Of a stretch of 60,000 bases of DNA, positions 35,180 to 47,599 are shown in pieces. The DNA is from Takakia lepidozioides (Eukaryota > Streptophyta > Takakiopsida > Takakiales > Takakiaceae): assembly GCA_030704615.1 (NCBI GenBank), contig CM060734.1:45836042-45896041 (forward strand), written 5' to 3'. The stretch's first letter is position 1, and every line of letters starts with the position of its first letter. The notes beneath the pieces were generated by a model. It saw only the letters and a list, made by a program, of their open reading frames with translations, searched no databases and was not told the DNA's origin. Both the position numbers and the translations under genes were made by a program.

Positions 35180-35760
35180 TGCCTGCTCAGCGGCAGCGTG
35201 GTGGTTCTCAGAGACCAATCCGACATTACCTGACTACAGACACAAGCAGCACACACAAGAGGTCATTTTGGGTTGATGGTCGATCAAATCCTCCATGGGT
35301 CATGACACAAGGTCTAGGACAATGTGGTGAGGCACCTTCTTCTTCAACCTATTTCAGCATGTTTTGCCCTCTCATCAGACTCGGCCTTGAGATGAATATC
35401 GAATTTTGAAAGTAGCTCGTTGGGTGGATCTGTGGTGGTTAGAGCAGGCCGTGTTTCTATCTCTAGAGCCCGCTCAGCGGCACCGTGGTGGTTCTCGCAG
35501 ACCAATCCGACATTACTTGCAGCACACACAAGAGATCATCTTGGGTTCTTGGTCAGTCAAATCCTCCATGGGTCATGACACAAGGTCGAGGATAATGTGG
35601 TGAGGCACCTTCTTCTTCGACCTATTTCAGCATGTTTTGCCCTCTCATCAGACTCGGCCCTGAATGTGCATATCGAATTCTGCAAGTAGTTCGTTGGGTG
35701 GATCTGTGGTGGTTTGGAGTGACTTTGATAAGTTGCTGTCGATGTGGCAGCAAGAAAGTA
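35180..35760 (+). pseudogene. OSB PDF-motif shards, two tandem copies
   Basis: Two copies of one piece, starting near 35205 and 35495, encode LPDYRHKQHTQEV and, after a frame change, FWVDGRSNPPWVMTQ on the plus strand. They match the pieces at 24.3-25.0 kb in opposite orientation. The pattern PDFKHK..T.E..W......NPPWV is the OSB PDF motif. Only this exon is present. Confidence 0.5.
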
Positions 35761-35769
35761 CCCAAAAAC

Positions 35770-36430
35770 AGATGACAGAGATTTGCAATACCTGTGTGAA
35801 ATGGTCAGGTAGTTTAGGTTGATGGTGGTCTCCAGTTTGCATCCTTTGTCAAACAAGGGTGCATGTCCATAAATGGAAAATGCTGCACCCAAGCCCTAGC
35901 CCCAACACACCCCCCTCCCCTCCCGCCCTGGGCGAAAGCATCGCCAGGCGACGGGTGGGGGGGTGAGGAGGTGGTTGTGAAGGTGTGGAGTGCTGTCCCC
36001 TGTTGTGTTAAGATGAGGTACGAAGTTCGTGAAAGAGAGACTGCTTGCAAGTTTGTTGTTCAACTCTTGTTTTTCTTATTGCAGGAAGCTTTGTGGAGGG
36101 ATGAAGGCCGGAGTTACCAGTCAGATAATGATCAGTTGTTTGAGAGGTGGCAATCCATGGAAGAAATAGATGGGCTAGGTCTCTTTTGTCATCATAGAAA
36201 CAGTCTGGACTTGCTAGGTTACTGAAGCAGCAAGTTTTTCAGCAAGTATTTCAGTATTTCAGCCAGTTTGTCAGCAAGTATATTGATATTTCAGCCAGTT
36301 CTTCAACAAGTATTTTAATATTTCAATGAGTATTTCAACAAGCATTTCAATATTTTAATAACTAGTAAATTAGAAGATCACTTTTGTAATATCATACATC
36401 AATATTTAATTCACACATCAATAAAGTTGT
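35770..36430. other. Spacer without recognised gene
   Basis: The frame at 35863-36225 has no known domain. 36230-36360 holds diverged repeats of CAGCAAGTATTTCAATATTTC. Confidence 0.4.
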
Positions 36431-36438
36431 GCCAGGAC

Positions 36439-37405
36439 CAGTGTTGTGCGGGTACCCGCTTAGGCGGGTTGGAAACGGCGGTTCTGGTTTCTCGGAACTG
36501 GAACCGGGGGAGCAGGGACAAGCCGGTTCCAGAACCGGACCCGGTGGATATGGGTTTTTCCAGGAACCGGGGGGTCAGTGGCGGTTCCGGTTCCGGTTCC
36601 CGCACTACGGTTTTTTTTTTTGTTTTTTTTTTCCCGTGATCTGTCGTCTCTCACCTCCAATCTGCGCGATCTGCTGCAGTAGCGTGACTTCAGTAGGGAG
36701 CAGCGCATAGCAGCACGGGGAGGAAGGAGCAACGCTCCTCTGTGCGGGGGAGAGGGATCAGCGTGTGAGGGAGGGAGCAGCGTTTTTTTTTTTTTTTTTG
36801 GGTTGGTTTTCGTGGTTCTGTAGTCTCGCACCTCCCACCTGCGCGAGCATCAGCACGGGGGAGGGAGCAGCGCAGGGAGGTAGCATCGTAAGCAGCAGTA
36901 GTTTTTTTCTTTTTTTCTTAAAAAATTTCCCGACGTTGTATCGTCTCTCACGTCTGTTTTTGAATAGTGAGGATGTCCACTTAGATGACAACGAGGAGTT
37001 TGATTTCTTTGTGTACTCTACACACATTAATTTATACTTGTTTATATTGCATTATTATTATTTCATAAATTTGTATATGAATGTTGTGTTGTTTCTTTTC
37101 AACATGGTCAAAAGATTTGATATAACTAATGGGGATTCACAAATCATTTTCAGATTTATAAAAAACGATCAAAAATTTAATATATATTTTTAAATTAAAA
37201 AAATAGAGAACCGGAACCGGAAACTGGAACCGGCAGTTCCTTCCCAAAAAATACCCGGAACCGGAACTGGAATCTGCTCATGAATTTTGGAACCGGAACT
37301 GCTTCATAAAAAAGAACCTGATCCGGAACCGGAACCGTCTCTTTAAATATACCAAGGAACCAGAACCGGAGGTTCCTTCAATATGGCAAGAACCGCACAA
37401 CATTG
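36439..37405. mobile_element. hAT-superfamily element, non-autonomous, with perfect 8-bp target duplication
   Basis: The left end CAGTGTTGTGCGG (36439) and right end CCGCACAACATTG (37393-37405) are inverted repeats with one mismatch in 13. The 8 bases GCCAGGAC stand on both sides (36431-36438 and 37406-37413), the duplication size made by hAT transposases. Both sub-terminal zones are packed with GGTTCCGG / CCGGAACC repeats, as expected for transposase binding. Inside, FLNSEDVHLDDNEEFDFF near 36960-37010 may be the tail of a former transposase. The element is 967 bases. Confidence 0.85.
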
Positions 37406-37413
37406 GCCAGGAC

Positions 37414-37890
37414 CTCTGTCCCCGAATTTATAAATAAATAAATAAATAAATTTTCCTCTTATGCAGAACATGTTTGACATATAATTCGAATATAAAGTAA
37501 ACGGCCAACGCCCTTACAAAAAAGATAAAAATAATATAAAATCGAATATGTGATATGCAATATGACATATTTCAATATAATATTTTTGGGGAAATTTTCA
37601 ACTTAAGATTGTAGGGTGGAGCCATTACGCGACTAGCCGCTTGTTTTTTATTTGTTTATTTGTTTATTTGTTTTTAAATTACGTCCTTTCACTTTTGACT
37701 GGTCTGGGGAGTAACCCCTTGCTTGTTTGCCTTCATGGCCTTAGAGGTTACTTTTCCCTCCGTGTTTAATGGTTTTCGGGATTTCAGTCCAATTTTATAA
37801 TTTTTAAAAATAAAAAATAATGGGCCTCACTTGTGGTGAGCCTCGGTAGTAGCTTCCATGTGTTTTGTTTTTAACAATCTAAATTAAAAA
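37414..37890. other. AT-rich spacer
   Basis: Contains an AATA/AAATA run near 37430-37450 and no gene. Confidence 0.5.
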
Positions 37891-37892
37891 CC

Positions 37893-38145
37893 TGTGGCTG
37901 ATAGCTCAATTGGATAAGTGCACTTTGTGTCACCCTGGTGGTTCAGGATTCAAATCCTGCTACTATGTTCTATGGATTTGTTTTGTGACTGTTTGGTCTG
38001 GGGGTGACGTTCCCTCCTATGTGCCCAATGGCTTATCTGAACGGGGTTTAATTCTTCCCCCTCCTCAAGGGCCTGAATTGTGAGGAGTCGCCCCCAGGTT
38101 TCCTTTTGGTTAGAAAAAATAAAAATAAAAAAACAAATCTTCGCT
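37893..38145 (+). mobile_element. tRNA-derived SINE (family 2)
   Basis: A box TAGCTCAATTGG at 37902 and B box GGATTCAAATCC at 37946, near-canonical and 44 bases apart. The body continues to an A-rich tail (38113-38143). The tRNA-like head keeps much of a tRNA form, but the acceptor stem does not close by eye and the body continues past it. Confidence 0.7.
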
Positions 38146-38304
38146 AACCTCAAAAACAAAATGACCCATATGCCTAATCCGGACGAAGTGAGTGAATAAA
38201 TATCAATATCAAATACCTAGTCCGGCGGTCCTGAGAAGATTCCGGTGAACCTTCCGGTGAACCTTCCGGTCAACGCAATATGTAGTCCCGCCGCTTCTCT
38301 CAAA

Positions 38305-38318
38305 CACGTCACGTTCAG
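38305..38318 (+). promoter_or_regulatory. ACGT element upstream of reductase copy B
   Basis: CACGTCACGTTCAG, identical to that before copies A and C. Just upstream, GTGAACCTTCCG is repeated in tandem near 38245-38270, a local change not seen in the other copies. Confidence 0.45.
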
Positions 38319-38499
38319 TTTTGAGGTGAGAGCTTCTATTTAATGTGGAGATCAGTCTTGTGCAGCGATTCCTTTGTCTGTAAGAGAGACTGCGGGACAT
38401 TGAGACTGAGCGAAACTATTGACATCTTGCCTTCCTCCCGTTATCAATTTGCATTCTAGACGCTCAGATCGAACCTGGGAGAAGGAGGCAGTTTCAACA

Positions 38500-40218
38500 A
38501 TGGCACGGGCTGTGATACAGAAGCAGGCCGGGGAGCCTTTGGAGGTTCTGGAGCTGGTGCAGAAGCCGAAGCCAGGGCCACCTGCCGCTGGTCAGGTTCT
38601 GGTGCGCATAACTGTGAGGCCCGTCAACCCCACTGACTTCATGACAATCCGCACTGGGTCAACCCACTTGCTGAAGGAAGGACATGTTGTCACCATCGGC
38701 TCTGAAGGATTTGGCATTGTGGAGGAGGTACAGCGGTCATGGCCAAATGCTTAGGCTGGAGGAAACCCTCTCCTCGATAGAGTTGATGCTCGCAATTCGC
38801 TCCTAAATTATGCCGGATCTGCCCCTCACTTGCTAGCAAGTTAATCTTGTTGTGTTTTGATCGACCAGGTAGGTGAGGGGGTCACAAAGTTCAAGCCAGG
38901 ACAGAGGGTAGTGCCGATATTACTAGCTCGTTATCGTTCCACGGGGAACGGATCATGGCAAGACTACATTGAGCTTCCAGAAGCCGATGTCTTTGGAGTT
39001 CCTGACAGTGTGTCAGACGACGCGGCAGCGCAGTTCGTAGTAAACCCCTGGACCGCGTATGCATTGCTCAAAGTTTGTGCGGTTCCCGATGGCCAATACC
39101 TTCTTCAAACAGCTGCTGGTTCTGTGCTTGGCAGGTATGCCCAACTTGCAAATCCTCCACACCTTTTATGGCCCGCATGCATGAGCCGATGTCATGCCCA
39201 TGCATATGTTATAAGTGATATCCAGGTGGTCCGTGTGCTTTGAGCAATTTGATGTCATGAATTGACAACATTGACGACTGGTTAGTATAAGCGTTAAATC
39301 GTTACTCAGTTGTGAGTGGACTGTGAACCTGAGGTTCTTCTAAATCACTTGTGTTGTGTGAGTGTGGCAGGCAGCTCATTCAGATGGCCAAGCATTGGGG
39401 TATAAAGACAATAAATGTGGTGCGACGGGATGACTTGAAAGAGGAACTCAAAGATTTAGGTGCCGATGAAGTCATCAACTCCACGACCGAAGGTAGACTA
39501 CAGACCATTTGTTGACATTTGTAGACTGCACCAGGGTGGGTGTATAGCGCCAGCAGTGTGTTTCGTGGAATAATATGAGGGAAGGTTGAACTCGGCGTTG
39601 TCGGTTGGTTCAGATTTGGTTGCACGAGTGAAGGAAATTACTGGTGGAAAAGGGGCGTATGCTGCTGTGGATGCGGTGTCTGGGGAGCTAACTAAGGTAA
39701 CCTCTCTGGTTCTGTCGATACTCTCATTCTCACTTACAATCACCTGCAGGATGTGGCTGTCATGTAATTCTAGTTTTTGTGTAGATATCAACACTTCGGG
39801 TAGGATCCAGGTTATTCGCCCCAGTTAGATTGCATGGAGCATGGAGCCTATGGGTTGGCTTGGAACAATCAGTTGCAATAGTGAAGTAAGCTCAAGGCCA
39901 GTGGGTGAGGTGTGGGTGCAGAAGGTTGCAAACAGTGTTAGAGACGGTGGTGAAGTCCTCGTTTATGGGGTCCTATCAGGGTATGATGTTACACTCAGCG
40001 TTTTTGATCTGCTTAGAAAAGTTAGAGTCCGCTGCTTTGTATTATTCGAGTACAGCGATGGAAGGGAGACAGAAGTTGCAACCGAAGTGATGAAGATGCT
40101 GGAGGACAAGATCGTTGAGCCGTTGGTCGGCAAGAAGTTCAGTCTGACTGACTTCCAGGCTGCTCTGGTAGAGGCAGAGAAGGACGCCAGAGGTGGCAAG
40201 GTGCTTCTGGTGAACTAG
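38500..40218 (+). CDS. Medium-chain reductase (quinone oxidoreductase / 2-enoyl reductase-like), copy B
   Basis: Five exons, 38500-38727, 38869-39134, 39371-39492, 39614-39696 and 39922-40218, give 331 aa. Exon lengths equal copy A except that exon 1 is one codon shorter (TGSTHLLKEG). The same motifs are present: GQVLVRITVRPVNPTDF, GSWQDYIELP, NPWTAYALL, the NADPH site QTAAGSVLGRQLIQMAK near residues 156-172, and a C-terminus ending GGKVLLVN. It lies head to head with copy A, 4.2 kb apart. Its duplicated unit (about 38215-40780) lacks the CCT5 and ELIP parts. All splice borders are kept and I see no stop. Confidence 0.8.
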
Positions 40219-40797
40219 TCAGATCTGAATCACAACGCTCCCATAGTCCCTCACATTGTGAGTAGGTGTTTTGTACTCGGACTCTATATAAATTCTGTTT
40301 TTCAAAGTGGATGACCTGAGCCGCGAGGAACCATATAGATTTTTCCATCAACAAGTTGTATATTGGAAAGATGGGCAGTCTGGGAAAGGTGGGGGATGCC
40401 ACCACTGCCATAGAGACACCATTCATTCTGCAAAATCCAGACAGTGTGCAAATCTTTGACCAAAAACACACATGGTCTAGACAAACAAACTCAATCGTTC
40501 ACAACAACTCAAAACAACAAAAATCCTCAGACAATCATGTACCATGCAAAACAAAAAAGCGCTCTAACCACCACTGCCCTACAGTCAACGTCCATTTAGC
40601 AAATCAAGAAAAGAAACCCTATCAAACCGCTCAGGTTATTCAGATCTCCAATCAAATACTGTCAATGATGATACAAAAATAGCGAGTTAATCGTTGTTTG
40701 CAAAGCAGGTAAATGCCTTCCTACCAATTCACCTGAGCCACTTCCTTGTGAAGAAGAACCATTTACACAGGAAAACTACATACTCATCACATAGTCT

Positions 40798-41169
40798 TCA
40801 ACGGTCAACCTTCCACAGATCGCACAGGAGACATTTCTGCGAAGTCTGTAGCCCACGTGGTTGCTTTGCTGTCTCTCTTCTGGATGCATGAAATTGAGAA
40901 CGAATGCGGTTGTAGGTTGCCTTTGCTAGTGTAGTCTTGCCAATACCGCCAAATCCCCAGATTCCCATTGTACAATTGTGAATCAAAAGTTGGAGAACCC
41001 TATTGACGCTGTCATCAAGCCCAGTTGGGTATTTCGCTACATCTTGAGGATCAATCTGTGGTAAAGTTCTATTCCAATGAATTACAAAAGTTTTTAAATA
41101 AAATAAAAAATGATCATCTTGCCTATAAGCCTTTTGAAAAGCTAGAAAACGAAATTTGAAAAGACTCAA
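40798..41169 (-). pseudogene. NB-ARC (TNL-like) resistance-gene fragment
   Basis: The minus strand encodes QIDPQDVAKYPTGLDDSVNR, then MGIWGFGGIGKTTLAKATYN, the P-loop of plant NB-ARC proteins, then RIRSQFHAS. The text after it (KQPRGLQTSQKCLLCDLWKV) matches the next NB-ARC stretch but with a few residues lost in between, so a small deletion has occurred. YPTGLD before a GIWG-type P-loop is typical of the TIR subclass. The TIR, most of the nucleotide-binding domain and the LRRs are absent. The fragment abuts the end of the reductase copy B block. Confidence 0.75.
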
Positions 41170-41302
41170 AAACTAGCTTGAGTGACACGTATGAAAGGTA
41201 TTCGCATGAATTAGCTCATCATGATTAATCCAGAAAATGCATTTAGTGACGCTGCGGCGTGGCTGCGGCGTCACTAACCCCCCCTCTTTTTCTGTAGCGT
41301 GT

Positions 41303-41880
41303 GTTATGGCTTGACACATTTCTAATAACTAGTGTGATCAAGTTATGGTGGTCTCCTGAGCTCCGAATGTTTTTAAGGGGTTGTTGTCTGGCCCCCAACA
41401 GATCTGCACTTGTTGCTCAAGTTTCCGGATGATCAGGTACTCAAATGGGCCTATCTTCTTGCCAATTGCTCTAGTTTGGGTGGGCTATGGCTTGGTCGAT
41501 CTGTTATAAGTAGAGTGATGAAGATTTGGTAGCCTCCATAGCCATAAAAATTGGTAAGGGGTTGTGGTCTAGCCCCCAATAGATATGCACTTGTCGTTCA
41601 AGTTTCCGAACGTTTAGGTACTCAAATGGGTCTATCTTCTTGTCATTTTCTCTAGTTTAGATGGGCTATGGCTTGGTGGATTTGTTACAAGTAGGGTGAT
41701 GAAGATATGATAGCTTCTAGAGCCATAATGCTTTCTAAGGGATTGTGGTCTGGCCCTTAACAGATCTGCACTTGTTGTTCAAGTTTTTGAACATCCAACT
41801 ACTCAAATGGGCCTATGTCCTTGCCAATTGGTCCAATTGTGATGTGATATGGCTTGGCACATTTGTTAATGTTTAGATGG
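41303..41880 (+). repeat. 181-bp satellite, three units
   Basis: The phrase AAGGGGTTGTGGTCTGGCCC recurs at 41375, 41556 and 41737, a period of exactly 181. Units also share ATGGGCCTATCTTCTTGCCA and GGGCTATGGCTTGG. The same satellite lies inverted at 56.1-56.9 kb. Confidence 0.9.
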
Positions 41881-44800
41881 AGCATGTGGAGGGGATTTTG
41901 ACTGACTTTGGTAATAGTGGAAGGAGATCAAAGTGTTGTCCTAATTCTGGTGGGGGTGGTGGAGATTCTCCAAAGCTTGAAGATGGAAAGTGAATACCCT
42001 TCATGACGAATTGGAGCGACAGCCCTGACATGTACAAGTTTGTTCAACATCTTGTGGTGTTCTTAGCATGCACATGCACAGAAACTCATTCCTAGACTTA
42101 GTTGAGAAAAGATGTAGTGTTCCAGCACTTGGATCCAAAGGATCCTCTTTCCTTTTTGCAAACGTCTAACTCAATTATTCACCTTCTTTGGGATTAATCT
42201 TACCTGAAGTATATTGACACATGGCTAACTGACTCTCCACCGATCCTTACTCATTTGTTTCTGATGTGTATGATCCATTTCTGAATGTAGGATTTGTGGT
42301 TTGGGTCTCGTTTTCTTAGCTCTAGGAATTATGTGTCACCTCTGAACTTGGGGGTAGCACATTATGTGGGCACCAATTATTTGACGACGTCAGTCGCATA
42401 ACATCTCCAGTGTACGGGAGAGGTAAGGGTCAAAGCAGGTGGAAAAACGAAGAGAGGGTAATTGGGTGATTGGGGGTGACGGCAGGTGGCCAGGTGGGAG
42501 AATGCAGCCTGTTGATAGATGGTTTGGAGAGGTAGCACATCAAAGCCGCAATTTCTAGGTGGAGATGAACCAGCACAACATCAAACTGTAAGTGCGGGGG
42601 GACACTGAACACATTTGCAGAGATTGTTGATGCAGGAGCTTGGAGAGGAGATCCGTTGCAGAGATATAGTCCAGAACTGCCAGCCAGCCAGTGGATGCTG
42701 CACAAATAGAGAACAATTTGTAAGTTTGACTGGATGTGGGTATGATGAACAGGGAATAGTGTGGCAGCAGGGGGGAAGAGGCTATGGACACCGGGGGTCA
42801 AAAGAAAGGGAAGGGAGGTAGAATGTATGATTTATGGGAGTTTGGTGAGTCTGGTATGCTGAGGGATGTGCCTGGCAGAGATATGATATAATAGACGGCA
42901 ACATAGGGTAGCATATACTGGTGCAGGGGAAGAACTACATGAAAGGTATGAGGATCGAGGGAGATTTGGGTATCAGAGTAAGAGAGGGTAGTGACCATAA
43001 TGTGGGATCTGGGTATAATAATCGTCTGCGTCAAGAATGTGAACCTTGTAGCCCATAGAAGTCCAAGGTGAGAAGAACCAAGTATTGAGCACAAGAGTAG
43101 TGGTAGTGTATAGGTTTAGGGGAGAATACAAGGTGGCACGGGCATTTGTGTAACCAGAGCATGGGAGCCATAGGGAGTAGAGTACATACGTAGTGCTGGT
43201 GGTGCAGCAGTCACCAACAAAGTGTTGAGAAACAGGGGAGCGTTGTGAAGCAGTGAATAGGCTTAAGTGAGCGTATTAAGAGGGTAAAGAGAGAGAGAGA
43301 GAGGATAGGTAGGCTATCGTGGTATTGATAGATAGATTTCATTTATATTATTTGAAGAGTGTAGAGTGATATGAGTGTGAAAGGCACACATGGGGTTAAT
43401 AAAAGGGTCAATGGGGAAGCCCACCCCGGTGTTATGCATGTGCCACTTCATTTTGGTCTAATTCAGAATGGGGTGAGTGATTTGAAGGGTTATGTAGAGA
43501 AGGAATACCTTGGGGTGGATTACCAATTGATATAGGATGGATGTACTTGTAACCAGACCAAGAATTTTGATACAGCCGGGGGCCTACCCTTGAGACAAGT
43601 AACAGTGCAGCTCCGTGATATTGGACTGACAATTTAAGAAGACAGTAAGCATGACCACCCATGTTAGTAATATAGTACAATTGAGACAATAGCAATGAGA
43701 GGGGTATGACCATAGTATTAGGGCTGTACCAGGTAGAAGCAGTGTGCAAGAATGCTGGGGGGTTGGGGCATTCACAGTAGGAGAACCATCACACCTCTAA
43801 GCAGGCCGGTGTGTTGGCTAGATCATTGAGAGGAGCAGCCTGGTGCCAGTATAGTTAAACATCGGTATAGACCCTTTGCAGAATAAACATATTATAACAA
43901 AGAGCATGGGAATTCAAGGTTGTGAGGAGACTTACATTTATGTGGAGGTAGAATGATGAGTAAATGGTAGTAAGGGAGGTAAACGGAGCAGCGCCTTTGA
44001 GGACCGTCTCCGAAGGAGCTGACTTAGGGTGACAGGGCTGTGTGGTGACAAGAGTAGCAGCTTGTCACCTGCATAAGTTGAGAAGGCCCTTGTTGTCAAG
44101 GTTTTGAGAGAGATATGGGTAGTAGGGGGCAGAAGTGCACCTGTTGGAGATGGTAGTATTGGAGAGGTTGCACATAAGTCGAGGGTAATGGGAGACCCGC
44201 ATGTAGAATCAGGGTGTTGGGGGTGAGTGGTGGTGGAGCTTGAAAGAAGTCCATCAACGTGGTAAGAAGGGTTGCGCTCCGCTGCACCGTCCCAAACCGT
44301 AGCCTGAGAACCCGCATCAGGGTGACACCCTGGAGTTGGCTGCCTGCTGCTATAGAAGGGGCATTGCAACGCCCATTTGGGGCCTATCCAAAAAAACTTG
44401 GTGGGGGAGTGAGGGGGGGGGGGACATTTACCCACGAGATTGAGAGCAGCCCGTCGGACGAGCTGAGAACAGAGGGGGCAGCCAAATGAATTGTAGCAGG
44501 GGATAACTGGGCAGTCGACCGCATAACCAAGCCGTAGAATGCAGACAGCCACTCATGGGAAATCACCAGTATCCCGGCGGGATCTGTGCTTGCCAGCTTG
44601 TAAATGTTCGGTCTCGCAAACAGCCCAAAAGGGGAGCAAATGGATGAGAAGTAGTAGAGATAAGAAGAAGGTTTAGCAGGAGCACTAAATTGACATATAG
44701 CTGAGAGGTTAGCGGAGAGGAGTGAAGGAGGGTGGCGCTCCGCCCTGCCACGGTGAGGTACAAAGTAATGCAATTGATGAAAGATATTGCAGTTTCACAT

Positions 44801-44920
44801 TTGCTGCAAACCATGATTCATAACACTTATCAGGGGATTGGGATGAGATGGAGAGTTGATCTGCCTGCTGTGGCTTATATATTTTTCTACAATCATGTGG
44901 TAAGTGAAACCAGGGAGAGG
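41880..44920. other. 3-kb region without recognised gene
   Basis: No domain or transposon hallmark was recognised. The longest open frame (43938-44552, minus) is proline- and serine-rich low complexity without family motifs. 42420-43440 is unusually rich in GGG and GAGAG on the plus strand, including a GA run near 43290-43300. Confidence 0.4.
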
Positions 44921-45240
44921 GGTTTTGAGAGGGACACAAATGACATGTCGATGGTTGACAGACACCTGTACTGCAACAACGTAACCCCCAGTTGACACGT
45001 GTAATATCTGAGCACTTCTCGAAGGCTCTACCGCTCGGGGTGGAGCCGCAGAGGGAAGAGAAGGCTCTTGCTTAAATTACTACTCACATTTTTACTGTAT
45101 TCCTTGGGGATGAGTAAGCATCAAATTCAACTTACAATGGGTAAGTCCGGCGCTGAGAAGATCCCAGTGAACCTTCCATAACGCAGAAGGTGACGGCTGC
45201 GAATCATCACGGCCGTCTATACTCGGACGCTTCTCTCAAA

Positions 45241-45254
45241 CACGTCACGTTCAG
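45241..45254 (+). promoter_or_regulatory. ACGT element upstream of reductase copy C
   Basis: CACGTCACGTTCAG, identical to copies A and B, about 170 bases before the start codon. Confidence 0.45.
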
Positions 45255-45422
45255 TTTGAGGTGAGAGCTTCTATTTAGTGTGGAGATCAGTCTTGTGCAG
45301 CGATTCCTTTTTTCTGTAAGAGAGACTGCGGGACATTGAGACTGAGCGAAACTATTCCTCCTGTCATCAATTTGCATTCTAGACGCTCAGATCGAACCAG
45401 GGGGAAGGAGGCAGTTTCAACA

Positions 45423-47513
45423 ATGGCACGGGCTGTGATACAGAAGCAGGCCGGGGAGCCTTTGGAGGTTCTGGAGCTGGTGCAGAAGCCGAAGCCAGGG
45501 CCACCTGCCGCTGGTCAGGTTCTGGTGCGCATAACTGTGAGGCCCGTCAACCCCTATGACTTCCTCATAATCCGCACTGGGTCAACCCACTTGCAGCTGA
45601 AGGCAGGAGATGTTGTCACCGTCGGCTGTGAAGGATTTGGCATTGTGGAGGAGGTACAGCGGTCATGGCCAAATGCATCTCGCATATTGTGGAAGCACCC
45701 TGAAGCACCCTCTCCTTTCCTGCATGCATTTTGGTAGAACTATGGTGGATATTTGAGATTCCCAAATATATCAACAACTCATTGGTCCTAGTTGCTGTTG
45801 CGGCTTCCCCGATTAACACGAACGTATAGATTGAGATCGTTAAACTGTCTAATGCACGCTGTAATGGTGCTTAGGATGAAAGAAAGCCTCTCCTTGTTTT
45901 AACTTCATGTCGACAGAGTTGATGCTCGCAATTCGCTCCTAAATTGGATCTGCTCGACCTCAATTACTAGCAAATTAATCTTGTTGTGTTTTGATCGACC
46001 AGGTAGGCGAGGGGGTCACAAAGTTCAAGCCAGGACAGAGGGTAGTGCCGCTATTGCTAACTCATTTTCGTTCCACGGGGAACGGGTCATGGCAAGACTA
46101 CATTGAGCTTCCAGAAGCCGATGTCTTTGGAGTTCCTGACGGTGTGCCAGACGACGTGGCAGCGCAGTTCGTAATAAACCCCTGGACCGTGTATGCATTG
46201 CTCAAAGTTTGTGCGGTTCCTCGTGGCCAATACCTTCTTCAAACAGCTGCTGGCTCTGTGCTTGGCAGGTATGCCCAACTTGCAAACCTTCGAGACTTTC
46301 TATGGCCGGCATGTAGCATGAGCCTATGTCATGCACATGTTATAAACGTGATAGCAAGGTGGTCCGTGTGCTTTGAGAATTTACAACATTTAGTATAAGG
46401 GTTACATCATTACTCAATTGTGAGTGGAGTCTGAACAGCTTCTTCCAAATCACTTGTGTTGTGTGAGTGTGGCAGGCAGCTCATTCAGATGGCCAAGCAT
46501 TGGGGTATAAAGACAATAAACGTGGTGCGACGAGATGACTTGAAAGAGGAACTCAAAGACTTAGGTGCCGATGAGGTCATCAACTCCACAACCGAAGGTA
46601 GACTACTGACCATTTGTTGACATTTGTAGACTGCACCAGGGTGGGTATATTATTGGCGGCAGCAGTGTGTTTCTTGGGATAATATGAGGGAAGGTTGAAC
46701 TCGGCGATTGTCGGTTGGTTCAGATTTGGTGGCACGAGTGAAGGAAATTACTGGTGGAAAAGGGGCGTATGCTGCTGTGGATGCGGTGTCTGGGGAGCTA
46801 ACTAAGGTAATTTCTCTGGTTCTCTCGATCCTCTCATTTGCTCATTTTCTCGAGTTACAATGGCCTACAGGATGTGGCTGTGATCTGATGCTAATTTCTG
46901 TGTATAAATCAACACTTAAGGTAGGATCTGGGTTCATCACCCGAGTTAGAGTGTATGGAGCATGGAGGCAATGGGATCACTTGAAACAATCCGTTGGGAT
47001 AGTAGAGTAAGCTCAAGGCCAGTGGGTGATGGGTGGGTGCAGAAGGTTGCAAACAGTGTTAGAGACGGTGGTGAAGTCGTGGTTTATGGGTTCCTATCAG
47101 GCCATGATATTACCTTAAGCATTTTTGATCTGCTTAGAAAAGTTAGAATCCGCACCTTTATATCCACCGAGTACACCGATGGAAGAGAGACAGAAGTTGC
47201 AACCGAAGTAATGAAGATGCTGGAGGACAAGATCGTCGAGCCGTTGGTTGGCAAGAAGTTCAGTCTGACTGACTTCCAGGTTGCTCTGGTAGAGGCAGAG
47301 AAGGACGCCCGAGGAGACAAACAAACTCAATTGTTCACAACAATTCAAAAACAACAGAAACCCTCAGACAATCATGTACCAAGCAAAACAAAAATGCACT
47401 CTAACCACCACTGCCCTACAGTTACCATCCTTTTAGCAAATCAAGAAAAGAAACCCTATCAAACCGCGCAGGTCATCCATATCTCCAATCAAATACTGTC
47501 AATGATGATATAA
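45423..47513 (+). CDS. Medium-chain reductase copy C, C-terminus replaced by former 3'UTR
   Basis: Five exons, 45423-45653, 46003-46268, 46476-46597, 46724-46806 and 47043-47513, give about 390 aa. The first 325 residues match copies A and B (GQVLVRITVRPVNPYDF, GSWQDYIELP, NPWTVYALL, QTAAGSVLGRQLIQMAK). After KDARG the text jumps to what in copy B is 3' untranslated sequence, a deletion of about 285 bases corresponding to 40194-40478. The normal end KVLLVN and its stop are lost, and the frame runs on for about 65 polar residues to 47513. Whether the protein folds is unknown. Substitutions near the front (YDFLI, VTVGCEGF) show it has diverged more than A and B. Confidence 0.65.
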
Positions 47514-47599
47514 AATTAGCGAGTTAGAGTTGTTTGCAAAGCAGGAAAACCCCTTCCTACCAATTCACCTCCACTTCCTTGTGAAGAAGAACCATACAA

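Noticed and set aside
37895-37966. Functional tRNA gene
   Set aside because: A and B boxes are good, but the acceptor stem does not pair by eye and an A-tailed body follows, so a SINE is more likely.
39380-40199. Minus-strand frames over reductase copy B (and the plus-strand equivalents over copy A)
   Set aside because: Antisense shadows; the spliced sense model explains all conserved motifs.
43938-44552. 204-aa open frame on the minus strand
   Set aside because: Proline/serine-rich low complexity without motifs; likely a chance frame in purine-rich DNA.
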